Below, in pieces: positions 1 to 7,726 of a stretch of 24,768 nucleotides of DNA. Position numbers and translations under genes: made by a program. The notes beneath the pieces are model-generated. The model searched no databases and was not told the DNA's origin. It saw only the letters and a list, made by a program, of their open reading frames with translations. Origin of the DNA: Eshraghiella sp964441705. Its GTDB lineage: Bacteria; Bacillota; Clostridia; Lachnospirales; Lachnospiraceae. Location of the stretch: assembly GCA_964441705.1 (NCBI GenBank), contig CAYTWF010000046.1, positions 1 to 24,768 on the forward strand, given 5' to 3'. The number at the start of each line of letters is the position of its first letter. The first letter of the stretch is position 1.

Positions 1-42
1 GAAAGAAAACCACTGGATTTTAATTTGAAATTGGTTAACTAA

Positions 43-71
43 ATGACATTGATTATCTCTTAAGATATAAT
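43..71 (+). promoter_or_regulatory. Promoter of the LacI-family regulator gene
   Basis: A -35 box ATGACA (43-48, five of six consensus bases) and a perfect -10 box TATAAT (66-71) are separated by exactly 17 nt. The ATG at 95 is preceded by GGAGG at 84-88, six bases away. Just upstream of the -35 box lies GTTAAC (34-39) inside TTGGTTAACTAA, a weak dyad that could be an operator for autoregulation; that part is speculative. Confidence 0.75.
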
Positions 72-94
72 AATGTAAATATTGGAGGTTAGTT

Positions 95-1075
95 ATGAAC
101 ATATATGATATTTCAGACAGATGTGGTGTATCCATTGCTACTGTATCCCGTGTTCTCCATGGAAGTGACAAGGTAAGTGAGCGCACACGTCAAAAGGTAC
201 TTAAAGCAGTATCCGAGACAGGCTATACCTTGTCCGGACGAAAAAAGAAAGCCCCAACCCGCACCATTGGACTTTTATGCACCACATTGCAAAACCCAAG
301 AATAGCTTCTCTTGTTGAGACAATTACAGATTTATTCAATTACAAGGGCTACTCTCTTGCATGTTTTTGCTGTGATTATGACATACATAAAAAAATGGAT
401 GCAATATCCCAGTGTATTGAGCGTAAAATGGATGCTGTTATTATCATTGGAATTAACTTCTGTGAGTATAACCCGGCTGACAACCATTATCTCATATCTG
501 CTGCTGATAAAATACCTGTTGTAATGATAAATTCACCACTTGACTGTTCCTCAATATGGAATATTGAATGTGATGAAACCGCTGCAATGACTTCCATATG
601 CAACCGCCTTGTTACATCAATGGATTCCCAAATAATGTTTTTGTTCAGTTCCATGTCACCGGACAACATGCGTTTACTGGATGTTTTCAGGGATGTAAAC
701 CAGAAAAATGGAATTAATATTCCTCCGGAGAATATTAAAATGTGCAGCAACAGCTACATATCCTCGTATACCTATGTGCGTGACCTGTTAAAAAGTAACC
801 ATAATATTGAAGGAATAATAACAACTGACGATATTATTGCTGCCGGAGCATGCAAAGCTGCTCTTGAACATGGTATGTCAATACCCGACGATATCATAAT
901 TACCGGTAATGGCAATACAATGCTTTGTGAACTGCTTCCCCACCCTTTTACAACAATTAACTGCAGAGATACTGACATATGTAAAACAACAGTAAACACA
1001 ATACTTGGCATTGTAGGAGGTTCACAGCCTGCAACCCATATTACCATTCAGGCTGAGCTTAACAGAATAGAATAA
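95..1075 (+). CDS. LacI/GalR-family transcriptional regulator
   Basis: This 326-aa protein is a probable sugar-responsive repressor or activator acting as a DNA-bound dimer in the cytoplasm. Residues 1-50 form the LacI helix-turn-helix and hinge (YDISDRCGVSIATVSRVL, then KVSERTRQKVLKAV), followed by a periplasmic-binding-protein-like effector domain from about residue 58 (RTIGLLC) to the end, containing ITTDDIIAAGA and the late segment PHPFTTINC. Length is normal for the family. The ATG has GGAGG six bases upstream and its own consensus-like promoter. No sugar transporter or glycosidase gene lies next to it within the window, so the effector and targets cannot be inferred; the regulated genes may be to the left. 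It converges with the minus-strand cluster that ends at 1159. Family assignment is secure; the ligand is unknown. Confidence 0.9.
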   Translation: MNIYDISDRCGVSIATVSRVLHGSDKVSERTRQKVLKAVSETGYTLSGRKKKAPTRTIGLLCTTLQNPRIASLVETITDLFNYKGYSLACFCCDYDIHKKMDAISQCIERKMDAVIIIGINFCEYNPADNHYLISAADKIPVVMINSPLDCSSIWNIECDETAAMTSICNRLVTSMDSQIMFLFSSMSPDNMRLLDVFRDVNQKNGINIPPENIKMCSNSYISSYTYVRDLLKSNHNIEGIITTDDIIAAGACKAALEHGMSIPDDIIITGNGNTMLCELLPHPFTTINCRDTDICKTTVNTILGIVGGSQPATHITIQAELNRIE

Positions 1076-1095
1076 TTAAATGGAGATTTAACATT

Positions 1096-1131
1096 GATAT
1101 GCCCCCTGTCTACTTAACAGGGGGGCATATC
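1096..1131. terminator. Strong hairpin between convergent genes, probable bidirectional terminator
   Basis: The arm GATATGCCCCCTGT (1096-1109) pairs with ACAGGGGGGCATATC (1117-1131), giving a 14-bp GC-rich stem with one bulged G and a 7-nt loop. It sits between the stop of the LacI-type gene (1075) and the stop of the convergent small gene (1159). Neither side has a clear U-tract, so it is an atypical intrinsic terminator; it could also act as a 3'-end stabiliser. Confidence 0.6.
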
Positions 1132-1158
1132 ACAGTAACGTCAGTTATCCATTATCTT

Positions 1159-1389
1159 TTATTCATCAAATCTTACCTTAACAAAAAATCCTCTTTCAGT
1201 ATTCTCAATCTCCTCGACGATTCCCTCTGTAGATTTAATCCGCTCTGCAAATTTATAGTTCCTTGACATTGCTACCGCAGGAACAATTGTATAATACCAG
1301 CTTGACGGAAGCGCATATTCAATAATCTGAACCTTATCTCCCGGTGCGACCAGATTTTCTCTTTCCATTTTGAATTCTTCAAATCTCAT
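1159..1389 (-). CDS. Hypothetical 76-aa protein downstream of yebC
   Basis: I do not recognise this family. The 76-aa protein has no membrane segment or signal peptide. It is rich in predicted beta strands in its second half (GIVEEIENTERGFFVKVRF), with a KVQIIEY strand near residue 20 and a central aromatic segment (SSWYYTIVPAV), so a small beta-barrel (SH3- or OB-like) fold is conceivable but not shown. The ATG is preceded by GGAG eight bases upstream, which supports real translation. It is the last gene of the rimP-pnp-yebC cluster, 62 bp after yebC with a hairpin in between, so it may be made at lower level than its neighbours. The amino-acid composition is ordinary for the neighbourhood. 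Real gene: likely. Function: unknown. Confidence 0.7.
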   Translation of the reverse strand: MRFEEFKMERENLVAPGDKVQIIEYALPSSWYYTIVPAVAMSRNYKFAERIKSTEGIVEEIENTERGFFVKVRFDE

Positions 1390-1409
1390 AATTACAGCTC
1401 CACATAATT

Positions 1410-1439
1410 ACAGCCATGATTCATCAGAACCATGGCTGT
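1410..1439 (-). terminator. Hairpin between yebC and the 76-aa gene (weak terminator or processing site)
   Basis: ACAGCCATG (1410-1418) and CATGGCTGT (1431-1439) form a perfect 9-bp stem with a 12-nt loop. On the minus strand it is followed by TAATTATG, not a proper U-tract, so termination would be partial at best. A 12-bp direct repeat, CATAATTACAGC, occurs at 1387-1398 and 1403-1414, overlapping the hairpin foot and the start codon of the downstream gene. Confidence 0.45.
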
Positions 1440-1451
1440 CGTATTTAATGA

Positions 1452-2201
1452 TTATTCTTCATCCTCAACCGGCATATCCCAGTTGTGATATACAGCCTGA
1501 ACATCATCATCATCGTCAAGTAAATCAAGAATTCTGTTCATCTGCTTAACATCAGTTTCGCTTGTAAGCTCAACCCATGTCTGAGGTATCATTGTTACCT
1601 CTGCCTGTAAAAGCTTAAGTCCCTGAGCTTCCAGAGCCTCTCTTACTGTACCACATGAATCCGGATCAGTAAGGATTTCAAACTCATCCTCATCCTCATC
1701 ATTGAAATCCTCGGCACCTGCATCAAGTGCAATCATCATCAGCTCGTCTGCATCCATTGAACAGTCTTCCTTATTGATAAGTATCTGTCCCTTTCTGTCA
1801 AACATAAATGATACGCAGCCTGGTGTACCTACATTACCACTTCCTTTAGTAAATGCATTACGAACATTGGAAGCAGTTCTGTTCTTATTGTCTGTTAAGG
1901 TTTCAACAATAATTGCTGTTCCGCTTGGTCCATAGCCTTCGTATGTAATCGCTGAATATTCAGCAGCATTAGCATCTCCGGCAGCCTTCTTAATACTTCT
2001 GTCGATAGTATCATTAGGCATATTATTAGACTTTGCTTTAGCAATAACATCTCTAAGCTTGCTGTTATTGTTAGGGTCTGAACCACCCTCCTTAACAGCT
2101 ATCATTATTTCTTTACCCAGTCTGGTAAATATCTTTCCTTTAGCTGCATCGTTCTTTTCTTTTTTAGCCTTAATATTAGAAAACTTTGAATGTCCTGACA
2201 T
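1452..2201 (-). CDS. yebC: YebC/PmpR (TACO1-family) protein
   Basis: This 249-aa cytoplasmic protein belongs to the YebC/TACO1 family, historically annotated as a transcriptional regulator and more recently linked to relief of ribosome stalling, notably at proline stretches. The diagnostic N-terminus MSGHSKFSNIKAKKEKND is present (the family usually has W where this has F), followed by KGKIFTRLGKEI, the central YEGYGPSGTAIIVE and NRTASNVRNAF segments, and an acidic C-terminus. Full length is typical (about 240-250 aa). GGAGG lies six bases before the ATG. It starts 18 bp after the pnp stop, so it is almost certainly co-transcribed with pnp. A role in translation fits the surrounding translation and RNA genes well; whether it acts mainly on ribosomes or on DNA cannot be read from the sequence. 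Confidence 0.95.
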   Translation of the reverse strand: MSGHSKFSNIKAKKEKNDAAKGKIFTRLGKEIMIAVKEGGSDPNNNSKLRDVIAKAKSNNMPNDTIDRSIKKAAGDANAAEYSAITYEGYGPSGTAIIVETLTDNKNRTASNVRNAFTKGSGNVGTPGCVSFMFDRKGQILINKEDCSMDADELMMIALDAGAEDFNDEDEDEFEILTDPDSCGTVREALEAQGLKLLQAEVTMIPQTWVELTSETDVKQMNRILDLLDDDDDVQAVYHNWDMPVEDEE

Positions 2202-2219
2202 AACTAACCTCCGGGTATA

Positions 2220-4316
2220 TTACTTATCTTCCTCTTTTAAATCCTTCATGCTGAAGCTGTATCTGCCCATCTTGTCCTTACCAAGGCATACGCACTTAAC
2301 AGTATCGCCAAGTGTAAGTACATCCTCAACATGCTCAATTCTTTCCTTGCAAATCTTGGAAATATGAATCATTCCCTCTTTGCCTGGAGCAAACTCAACA
2401 AAGGCACCAAATTCCTTTATGCTGATAACCTTGCCTTCAAGAACAAGACCTTCCTCATAATCGGTAACAATTGTCTTAATGTAGCCAAGAGCCTTGTCCA
2501 TAGCTGCCTTATCTGTACCACATACTGATACAGCACAATCATCTGTAATATCAATCTTAACACCACATTCGTCAATAATTGAATTAATGGTCTTGCCTCT
2601 CTGTCCAACAACATCACCAATCTTAGCCGGGTCAATCTGAATCTGGATAATCTTAGGTGCAAATTCACCAACCTCTTTACGTGGTTCAGCAATTGCAAGC
2701 TTCATACAGTTATCCATTATATACATTCTGGCTTCACGACATCTTGCAATAGCACCCTCAACGATTGATCTTGTAAGGCCGTGAATCTTAATATCCATCT
2801 GAATTGCAGTAATACCTGCATCTGTTCCTGTAACCTTGAAATCCATGTCTCCGAAGAAATCCTCAAGACCCTGAATATCTGTTAAAAGAACATAATCATC
2901 ATCTGTATCTCCTGTAACAAGACCGCATGAAATACCTGCAACCATTTTCTTAAGTGGAACACCGGCTGCCATTAATGACATACATGATGCACAGGTTGAA
3001 GCCATAGAGGTTGAACCATTGGATTCAAATGTCTCAGATACTGTTCTGATAGCATATGGAAACTCATCTGTTGAAGGGAGAACTGGAATTAATGCTCTCT
3101 CTGCAAGTGCTCCATGTCCAATTTCACGACGTCCCGGACCTCTTGAAACCTTTGTTTCACCAACTGAATAAGCTGGGAAATTATACTGATGCATATATCT
3201 TTTAAGTGTTTCCTGTGCATTCAGACCATCAATTTTCTGTGCATCTGATAAAGGAGCAAGTGTACATACATTACAAATCTGAGTCTGTCCACGGGTAAAC
3301 ATTGCAGAACCGTGAACTCTAGGAATTATATCAACCTCTGCTGCAAGTGGACGAATCTGTGTAATAGCACGTCCATCAGGTCTCTTATGATCCTTAAGAA
3401 TCATCTTACGAACAGTCTTTTTCTGATACTGGTATATTGCCTCTGAAAGAACAGCAAGCCACTCTTCCTTATCAGCAAATGCCTCTTCAAGCTTAGCAGT
3501 AATCTGACGGATATTTTCCTCTCTTACCTGCTTCTCATCAGTAAATACAGCCTCTTCCATCTGCTCTGGTGGAACGATTTCCTTAATTGCCTCAAAAAGC
3601 TCTGCCGGAACAGCACAGCTTGTATATTCATGCTTAGGCTTTCCACATTCAGCAACAATCTTGTTGATAAATTCAATAATCTGCTGATTAACCTCATGAG
3701 CCTTATAAATAGCCTCAATCATCTTATCCTCAGGAACCTCATTGGCACCTGCTTCAATCATAATTACCTTCTCTGCAGTAGATGCAACAGTAAGCTTAAG
3801 GTCAGATACAGCCATCTGCTCTGCATTAGGATTAATTATAAACTCTCCATCAATAAGACCAACCTGTGTTGTAGCACATGGTCCGTCAAAAGGAATATCA
3901 GAAATTGCAACTGATATAGCTGAGCCAAGCATAGCTGTAAGCTCTGGGCTGCATTCAGGGTCTACTGACATAACAAGATTATTAAGAGTAACATCATTTC
4001 TGTAATCCTTAGGGAAAAGAGGTCTCATAGGACGGTCAATAACACGTGATGTTAATACAGAATTCTCTGATGCCTTTCCCTCTCTCTTATTAAATCCACC
4101 AGGAATCTTACCTACTGAGTAAAGCTTTTCCTCATACTCAACACTGAGCGGGAAGAAATCAATACCATCTCTTGGCTTCTCTGAAGCAGTTGCTGTTGAT
4201 AACACTACTGTGTCTCCATAGTGCATAAATGCTGCACCATTAGCCTGCTTTGCAACTCTGTTAACATCAACAGTAAGAGTTCTGCCGGCTAATTCCATAC
4301 TAAAACTATTATACAT
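2220..4316 (-). CDS. pnp: Polyribonucleotide nucleotidyltransferase (PNPase)
   Basis: This 698-aa enzyme degrades RNA 3' to 5' phosphorolytically as a trimer, releasing nucleoside diphosphates, and takes part in mRNA turnover. Domains in order: first RNase PH-like domain (about 10-225), helical linker (about 235-310), second RNase PH-like domain (about 312-545) with the signatures FTRGQTQ (340-346), ETFESNGSTSMAS (428-440) and the catalytic-site segment GITAIQMDIK including D508, then a KH domain with the GQRG loop (571-574), and an S1 domain (about 622-692, KEFGAFVEF). All expected parts are present and length is normal. AAGGAG stands six bases before the ATG. It lies downstream of rpsO, the classical bacterial order, behind a terminator and a long structured leader (4357-4440) that probably serves RNase-III-type processing and autoregulation. 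yebC follows after 18 bp. Confidence 0.98.
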   Translation of the reverse strand: MYNSFSMELAGRTLTVDVNRVAKQANGAAFMHYGDTVVLSTATASEKPRDGIDFFPLSVEYEEKLYSVGKIPGGFNKREGKASENSVLTSRVIDRPMRPLFPKDYRNDVTLNNLVMSVDPECSPELTAMLGSAISVAISDIPFDGPCATTQVGLIDGEFIINPNAEQMAVSDLKLTVASTAEKVIMIEAGANEVPEDKMIEAIYKAHEVNQQIIEFINKIVAECGKPKHEYTSCAVPAELFEAIKEIVPPEQMEEAVFTDEKQVREENIRQITAKLEEAFADKEEWLAVLSEAIYQYQKKTVRKMILKDHKRPDGRAITQIRPLAAEVDIIPRVHGSAMFTRGQTQICNVCTLAPLSDAQKIDGLNAQETLKRYMHQYNFPAYSVGETKVSRGPGRREIGHGALAERALIPVLPSTDEFPYAIRTVSETFESNGSTSMASTCASCMSLMAAGVPLKKMVAGISCGLVTGDTDDDYVLLTDIQGLEDFFGDMDFKVTGTDAGITAIQMDIKIHGLTRSIVEGAIARCREARMYIMDNCMKLAIAEPRKEVGEFAPKIIQIQIDPAKIGDVVGQRGKTINSIIDECGVKIDITDDCAVSVCGTDKAAMDKALGYIKTIVTDYEEGLVLEGKVISIKEFGAFVEFAPGKEGMIHISKICKERIEHVEDVLTLGDTVKCVCLGKDKMGRYSFSMKDLKEEDK

Positions 4317-4356
4317 ATATGTCTCCTTATTCTGTCCCTTAGGACCTTATATATTT

Positions 4357-4440
4357 TTACGGAAGACACCGAAACTACTGAAAAAAACACCTGCTACTGT
4401 GACTGATGTGCTTTTCAGTGGTCTCGTATCTCTTCCATAA
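4357..4440 (-). promoter_or_regulatory. Long stem-loop in the pnp 5' leader, candidate RNase III processing site
   Basis: On the minus strand an 84-nt extended hairpin can be drawn. 4431-4440 pairs with 4357-4366 (10 bp, one GU pair), 4416-4426 pairs with 4370-4380 (11 bp with one mismatch and one GU), 4412-4415 pairs with 4381-4384, and 4408-4410 with 4388-4390, leaving a roughly 17-nt apical loop. It lies 40 nt before the pnp start codon. In Escherichia coli a leader duplex of pnp is cut by RNase III and PNPase then represses its own mRNA; an analogous role here is inference. No convincing promoter was seen between it and the rpsO terminator. Confidence 0.65.
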
Positions 4441-4459
4441 CATTCATTTGATTCTTGAG

Positions 4460-4486
4460 AAAAAATAGGGCGGATAAGCTCCGCCC
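4460..4486 (-). terminator. Intrinsic terminator after rpsO
   Basis: On the minus strand GGGCGGA (4480-4486) and TCCGCCC (4468-4474) form a 7-bp GC stem with a 5-nt loop, directly followed by TATTTTTT. It starts about ten bases after the rpsO stop. Because no good pnp promoter is visible downstream, it is probably leaky and sets the rpsO to pnp ratio. Confidence 0.85.
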
Positions 4487-4495
4487 CATGAAAAA

Positions 4496-4762
4496 TTATT
4501 TTCTGATTCCTAAACGAGCAATGAGATTACGATAACCATCAAGGTCATTCTTCTTTAAGTACTCAAGTAATCCTCTTCTCTGTCCAACCATCTTAAGAAG
4601 ACCTCTTCTTGAATGATGATCCTTCTGATTAATCTTAAGGTGCTCAGTAAGTTCCTTAATTCTCTCTGTAAGTAAAGCTATCTGAACCTCAGGTGAACCT
4701 GTATCTCCAGCCTGTCTGCCATACTCAGCAATAATCTGTGTTTTCTTTTCTTTAGATATCAT
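4496..4762 (-). CDS. rpsO: 30S ribosomal protein S15
   Basis: This 88-aa protein binds the central domain of 16S rRNA early in 30S assembly, bridging helices 20 to 22. The sequence carries the family hallmarks GDTGSPEVQIALLTERI (residues about 17-33), HLKINQKDHHSRRGLL (about 41-56) and the C-terminal QRRGLLEYLKKND, and has the standard length. AAGGAGG is eight bases before the ATG. It lies between ribF and pnp, as in most bacteria, with a probable own promoter, a foldable leader and a strong terminator, so it can be expressed separately from the long upstream operon. Confidence 0.98.
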   Translation of the reverse strand: MISKEKKTQIIAEYGRQAGDTGSPEVQIALLTERIKELTEHLKINQKDHHSRRGLLKMVGQRRGLLEYLKKNDLDGYRNLIARLGIRK

Positions 4763-4792
4763 GTCTAAATCCTCCTTAAATTATAATCGCCT

Positions 4793-4885
4793 GACACTAA
4801 GAACCAGGTCGGAGTGTCCTGAATCTGGGTATCGGCTGTATAAACAATACTTGTATATACTAACATATCTGCATACGCAAATCAA
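4793..4885 (-). promoter_or_regulatory. rpsO promoter and foldable leader (candidate S15 autoregulatory RNA)
   Basis: On the minus strand a -35 box TTGATT (4880-4885) and a -10 box TAGTAT (4857-4862) are spaced by 17 nt, immediately behind the ribF stop. The resulting leader of about 85 nt contains GACACT/AGTGTC (4813-4818 with 4793-4798, 6 bp) and alternative short pairings CAGG/CCTG and CCAG/CTGG whose arms lie inside or beside that hairpin, so mutually exclusive folds or a pseudoknot are possible. S15 represses its own mRNA through such leaders in several bacteria; the match here is by position and foldability only. Confidence 0.4.
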
Positions 4886-4890
4886 GATTT

Positions 4891-5811
4891 TTATAGTAAA
4901 AAATATGATTTGGTAAACTCTATATCCACTGTAAGCTGGTTTTTCAGCTTTTCTACACTGTCAAATTTCATTTCATTACGTTCAAAGTGAAGTAATTCAA
5001 TTGTTATATCTTTATCATATACATTATCATTAAAATCAATAATGTAGGTTTCTGCTGATACCCTGTCCGAATCAGAGACTGTTGGTTTAATCCCAACATT
5101 AGTCATTCCGTAATATGTCCTATCATCAATATACACCTTAGAAGCATATACACCATATGGAGGAAGCAGCTTATTACTACCCGGGAAAACATTAACTGTA
5201 GGAAAACCCAGTTCACGCCCCAGCTCCCTGCCATGTTCAACAGTTCCCCTAATCATGTATGGATAGCCAAGAAGAATATTAACATTTTCCATGTTGCCCT
5301 TGGCAATCTCTTCTCTAACCCAGGTACTGCTGATTTCTCTGTTCTGATAAAGCTCCTTTTCAAGAATAACTGCTTCAAACCTGTACAGTTTTTGCGATGC
5401 TTTCAGTAAATCGGCATCTCCCTTACGGTCTCTGCCAAATCTCCAGTCAGAGCCAACCACAACATACTGCGCATTAAGCTGATTGCGAATTATTTTTTCA
5501 ATAAATTCCAGTGGCTCCATCGAAGCTGTATTCTCATCAAAGGGGTATTCAATAAGTGCATCAATCCCCAGCGTTTCGCAGATTTTTCTTCGCTCGTTTG
5601 AGGTTGTAATTACACCCTTATCATTATTTTTAAAGCTAAGACCTGGAAGCAGGTTAAAAGAAAGAACAATAGAATATAAATTATTCTCTTTGGCAATTGC
5701 TTTTGCACGTTCAATCAGGCTTCTGTGTCCCATATGAATACCATCAAATTTACCAAAGGTTACTACGCTTCCCCTGTCAATCTTAAAATCTCTATTATCT
5801 ATAAACTGCAT
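4891..5811 (-). CDS. ribF: Bifunctional riboflavin kinase / FAD synthetase
   Basis: This 306-aa enzyme makes FMN from riboflavin and ATP, then adenylylates FMN to FAD. The N-terminal nucleotidyltransferase (FAD synthetase) domain has the signature GKFDGIHMGHRSLI near residues 20-34 and VVGSDWRFGRDRKGD near residue 115. The C-terminal kinase domain starts near residue 185 (RGTVEHGRELGRELGFPTVN) and contains PPYGVYASKV and the TNVGIKPT segment. I chose the ATG at 5811 (MQFIDNRDF) rather than 5889: it has GGAGAG about eight bases upstream, begins 5 bp after the truB stop, and the longer form would overlap truB by 74 bp and add a sequence unlike the family. Length is standard. It is probably translated in concert with truB. 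Confidence 0.95.
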   Translation of the reverse strand: MQFIDNRDFKIDRGSVVTFGKFDGIHMGHRSLIERAKAIAKENNLYSIVLSFNLLPGLSFKNNDKGVITTSNERRKICETLGIDALIEYPFDENTASMEPLEFIEKIIRNQLNAQYVVVGSDWRFGRDRKGDADLLKASQKLYRFEAVILEKELYQNREISSTWVREEIAKGNMENVNILLGYPYMIRGTVEHGRELGRELGFPTVNVFPGSNKLLPPYGVYASKVYIDDRTYYGMTNVGIKPTVSDSDRVSAETYIIDFNDNVYDKDITIELLHFERNEMKFDSVEKLKNQLTVDIEFTKSYFLL

Positions 5812-5815
5812 AATA

Positions 5816-6736
5816 TCACTCTCCACATGAGAACATTTTGTATGGTCTAAAGCACTGTTCACTGTCATGGTAGCAGTACAGCCCTGCAAAGCCTTTAGTT
5901 GTGTAAACCCTTACAATTTCCTCATCCTCACATACAATAGCTGACCTGTTCAGTCCGTTTTCGCATACCTGCTGTGCCAAAAACATATTACCATTATTAA
6001 CAAGCAGCTCTGCGCGGTCAGTAACATATATGCTCTGATATTCGTCAAAGAAGCGGTCAATCTCAGTTATTTTATCTGTAAGTCTGCCTGTTTGGGCCAG
6101 TAGCTCTGCCTGTTCAAGAGTAACAGCAGCTTCAATATTAAAGCCTCCAACCCTTGTTCTCACAAGACTTTCCATACATGCACCGCAGCCCAGCTTTTCA
6201 CCAATGTCACGGCATATCGACCTGATATAGGTTCCTTTACCACAGTCAATTGTCATTGTTACATGTGGAAAATCTACAGAATCTATGGTTATGGAATTAA
6301 TTTCAATAAATTTGGCAGCACGTTCAATAGTTTTGCCCTCTCTTGCAAGCTCATAAAGCTTTTTACCGTTAACCTTGCGTGCCGAATACATTGGTGGAAC
6401 CTGTTCATAGCCTCCCACAAGCTCTGCTGCCGCCGCAGTCAGCCTGTCCATATCCACATCGGGCTTATTACTTGCAATAACCTTACCAAAAGCATCATCT
6501 GTATCCGTTATCACACCAAGAAGCATTCCAGCCTTATAGGTCTTGCTTCTATCTGCAAGCATATCACACAGCTTTGTTGCACCACCAAGACACACAGGCA
6601 GAACGCCTGTAGCATCCGGGTCAAGAGTCCCTGTGTGACCTATTTTTTTCTGTTTTAATATTCCTCTTAATTTGGCAACCACATCGTGAGACGTATATCC
6701 TTTTTCCTTATATATATTAATTATACCGTTGTACAA
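5816..6736 (-). CDS. truB: tRNA pseudouridine(55) synthase TruB
   Basis: This 306-aa enzyme isomerises uridine 55 in the T-loop of most tRNAs. It contains the TruB opening NGIINIYKEKGYTSHDVV, the active-site motif GHTGTLDPDATGVLPVCLG with the probable catalytic aspartate at D39, the YSARKVNGKKLYELAREG segment (about 117-134) and GTYIRSICRDIGEKLG, plus a C-terminal PUA-like portion. The start is a TTG at 6736, preceded by GAGGTG; no ATG fits the alignment, and the first residues match the family start. It follows nrnA by 18 bp, and ribF begins just 5 bp after its stop. Nothing is missing. Confidence 0.96.
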   Translation of the reverse strand: MYNGIINIYKEKGYTSHDVVAKLRGILKQKKIGHTGTLDPDATGVLPVCLGGATKLCDMLADRSKTYKAGMLLGVITDTDDAFGKVIASNKPDVDMDRLTAAAAELVGGYEQVPPMYSARKVNGKKLYELAREGKTIERAAKFIEINSITIDSVDFPHVTMTIDCGKGTYIRSICRDIGEKLGCGACMESLVRTRVGGFNIEAAVTLEQAELLAQTGRLTDKITEIDRFFDEYQSIYVTDRAELLVNNGNMFLAQQVCENGLNRSAIVCEDEEIVRVYTTKGFAGLYCYHDSEQCFRPYKMFSCGE

Positions 6737-6754
6737 ATAAACACCTCACTGTAT

Positions 6755-7708
6755 CTATAGCTGTGATGCGACCAGGTCTTTAACCCTGCTGACAATCTCA
6801 TCAACAGACATTCCATCTGTAGTAAAGCCTGCTGCCTTAACATGCCCGCCACCGCCAAAGCTCCCGGCAATTGCGTTAACATCTACACATTTGACTGCGC
6901 GGAGGCTGGATTTAATCTTGTGGTCCGGAAGCTCATACATAAACAGAGCAACCTCAACACCCTCAGTAAATCTCATCTGGTCAATTACACCGCCAAGGTC
7001 TCTTCCTGGTACGTGATATTCCTCAAGAACTGCTGCCGGCATATAAGAATATATAAGCCTGCCATCAAGCTCAAGCCTGCTGCCAATAAGAGCCTTTCCA
7101 AGTAAAATATTCTGCACATAGCTCTTTTTAAAAAATGTGTCATCAATTATGGAGGTAAAATCAATTCCTGTATCCATAAGTCTTCCGGCAATCTCCAGCG
7201 TTCTGCTGGTGGTTGACTGATACTTCAGGACTCCGGTATCGTGTATTATACCTGTATAAAGACATTCAGCAGTATTTTTGCTTACCTTTTTGGGGTCAAG
7301 AAGTTCATATAGAACCTCACTTGCGGAGCTTATCTTTGGAAACACATGATTAATATCAGCAAAGGCCGAATTACTCATATGATGGTCAATACATATTGTT
7401 TTGTGAGCGTTTTCAATATATTTTCTGGCAAAATCAGCCACCCTGCCTGTATCTCCGCAGTCAAGCACAATAAACACATCATATTCGTGTTCACCATCTG
7501 CCTTATGCTTTACTTCAGCTGAATGAGCCATATAATTAAAATGCTCCTCAAACTCCTCAAGATATATATCCACACTGATTTGAGGCATATTTTCAACAAT
7601 GTAATTGTAAAGTCCAAGGGTTGAGCCTACACAGTCGCCGTCCGGTCTTACATGACCGGTAATGGCAGCTGTTCTGGCACCCTTTAATTCTTCTTCAATA
7701 GATTTCAT
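6755..7708 (-). CDS. nrnA: DHH-family oligoribonuclease / pAp phosphatase (NrnA-like)
   Basis: This 317-aa phosphoesterase probably degrades nanoRNAs (2-5 nt) to mononucleotides and dephosphorylates 3'-phosphoadenosine 5'-phosphate. The DHH domain carries the manganese-binding signatures GHVRPDGDCVGS (near residue 17), VLDCGDTGR and the name-giving CIDHHMSN; the C-terminal DHHA1 domain ends with GGGGHVKAAGF. I chose the ATG at 7708 (MKSIEEEL), which has GGTGA about six bases upstream, instead of a TTG four codons earlier. It lies 18 bp after rbfA and before truB, the usual Firmicutes order. Its job as the final step of RNA decay complements PNPase in the same cluster. Confidence 0.93.
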   Translation of the reverse strand: MKSIEEELKGARTAAITGHVRPDGDCVGSTLGLYNYIVENMPQISVDIYLEEFEEHFNYMAHSAEVKHKADGEHEYDVFIVLDCGDTGRVADFARKYIENAHKTICIDHHMSNSAFADINHVFPKISSASEVLYELLDPKKVSKNTAECLYTGIIHDTGVLKYQSTTSRTLEIAGRLMDTGIDFTSIIDDTFFKKSYVQNILLGKALIGSRLELDGRLIYSYMPAAVLEEYHVPGRDLGGVIDQMRFTEGVEVALFMYELPDHKIKSSLRAVKCVDVNAIAGSFGGGGHVKAAGFTTDGMSVDEIVSRVKDLVASQL

Positions 7709-7726
7709 AGTAATCACCAATCTTTT

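Noticed and set aside
34..39. GTTAAC dyad as a definite LacI-family operator
   Set aside because: Only a 6-bp palindrome with weak flanking symmetry and no second copy nearby; too common in AT-rich DNA to call.
5812..5889. N-terminal extension of ribF into truB
   Set aside because: It would overlap truB by 74 bp. The ATG at 5811 has a good ribosome binding site and matches the family N-terminus.
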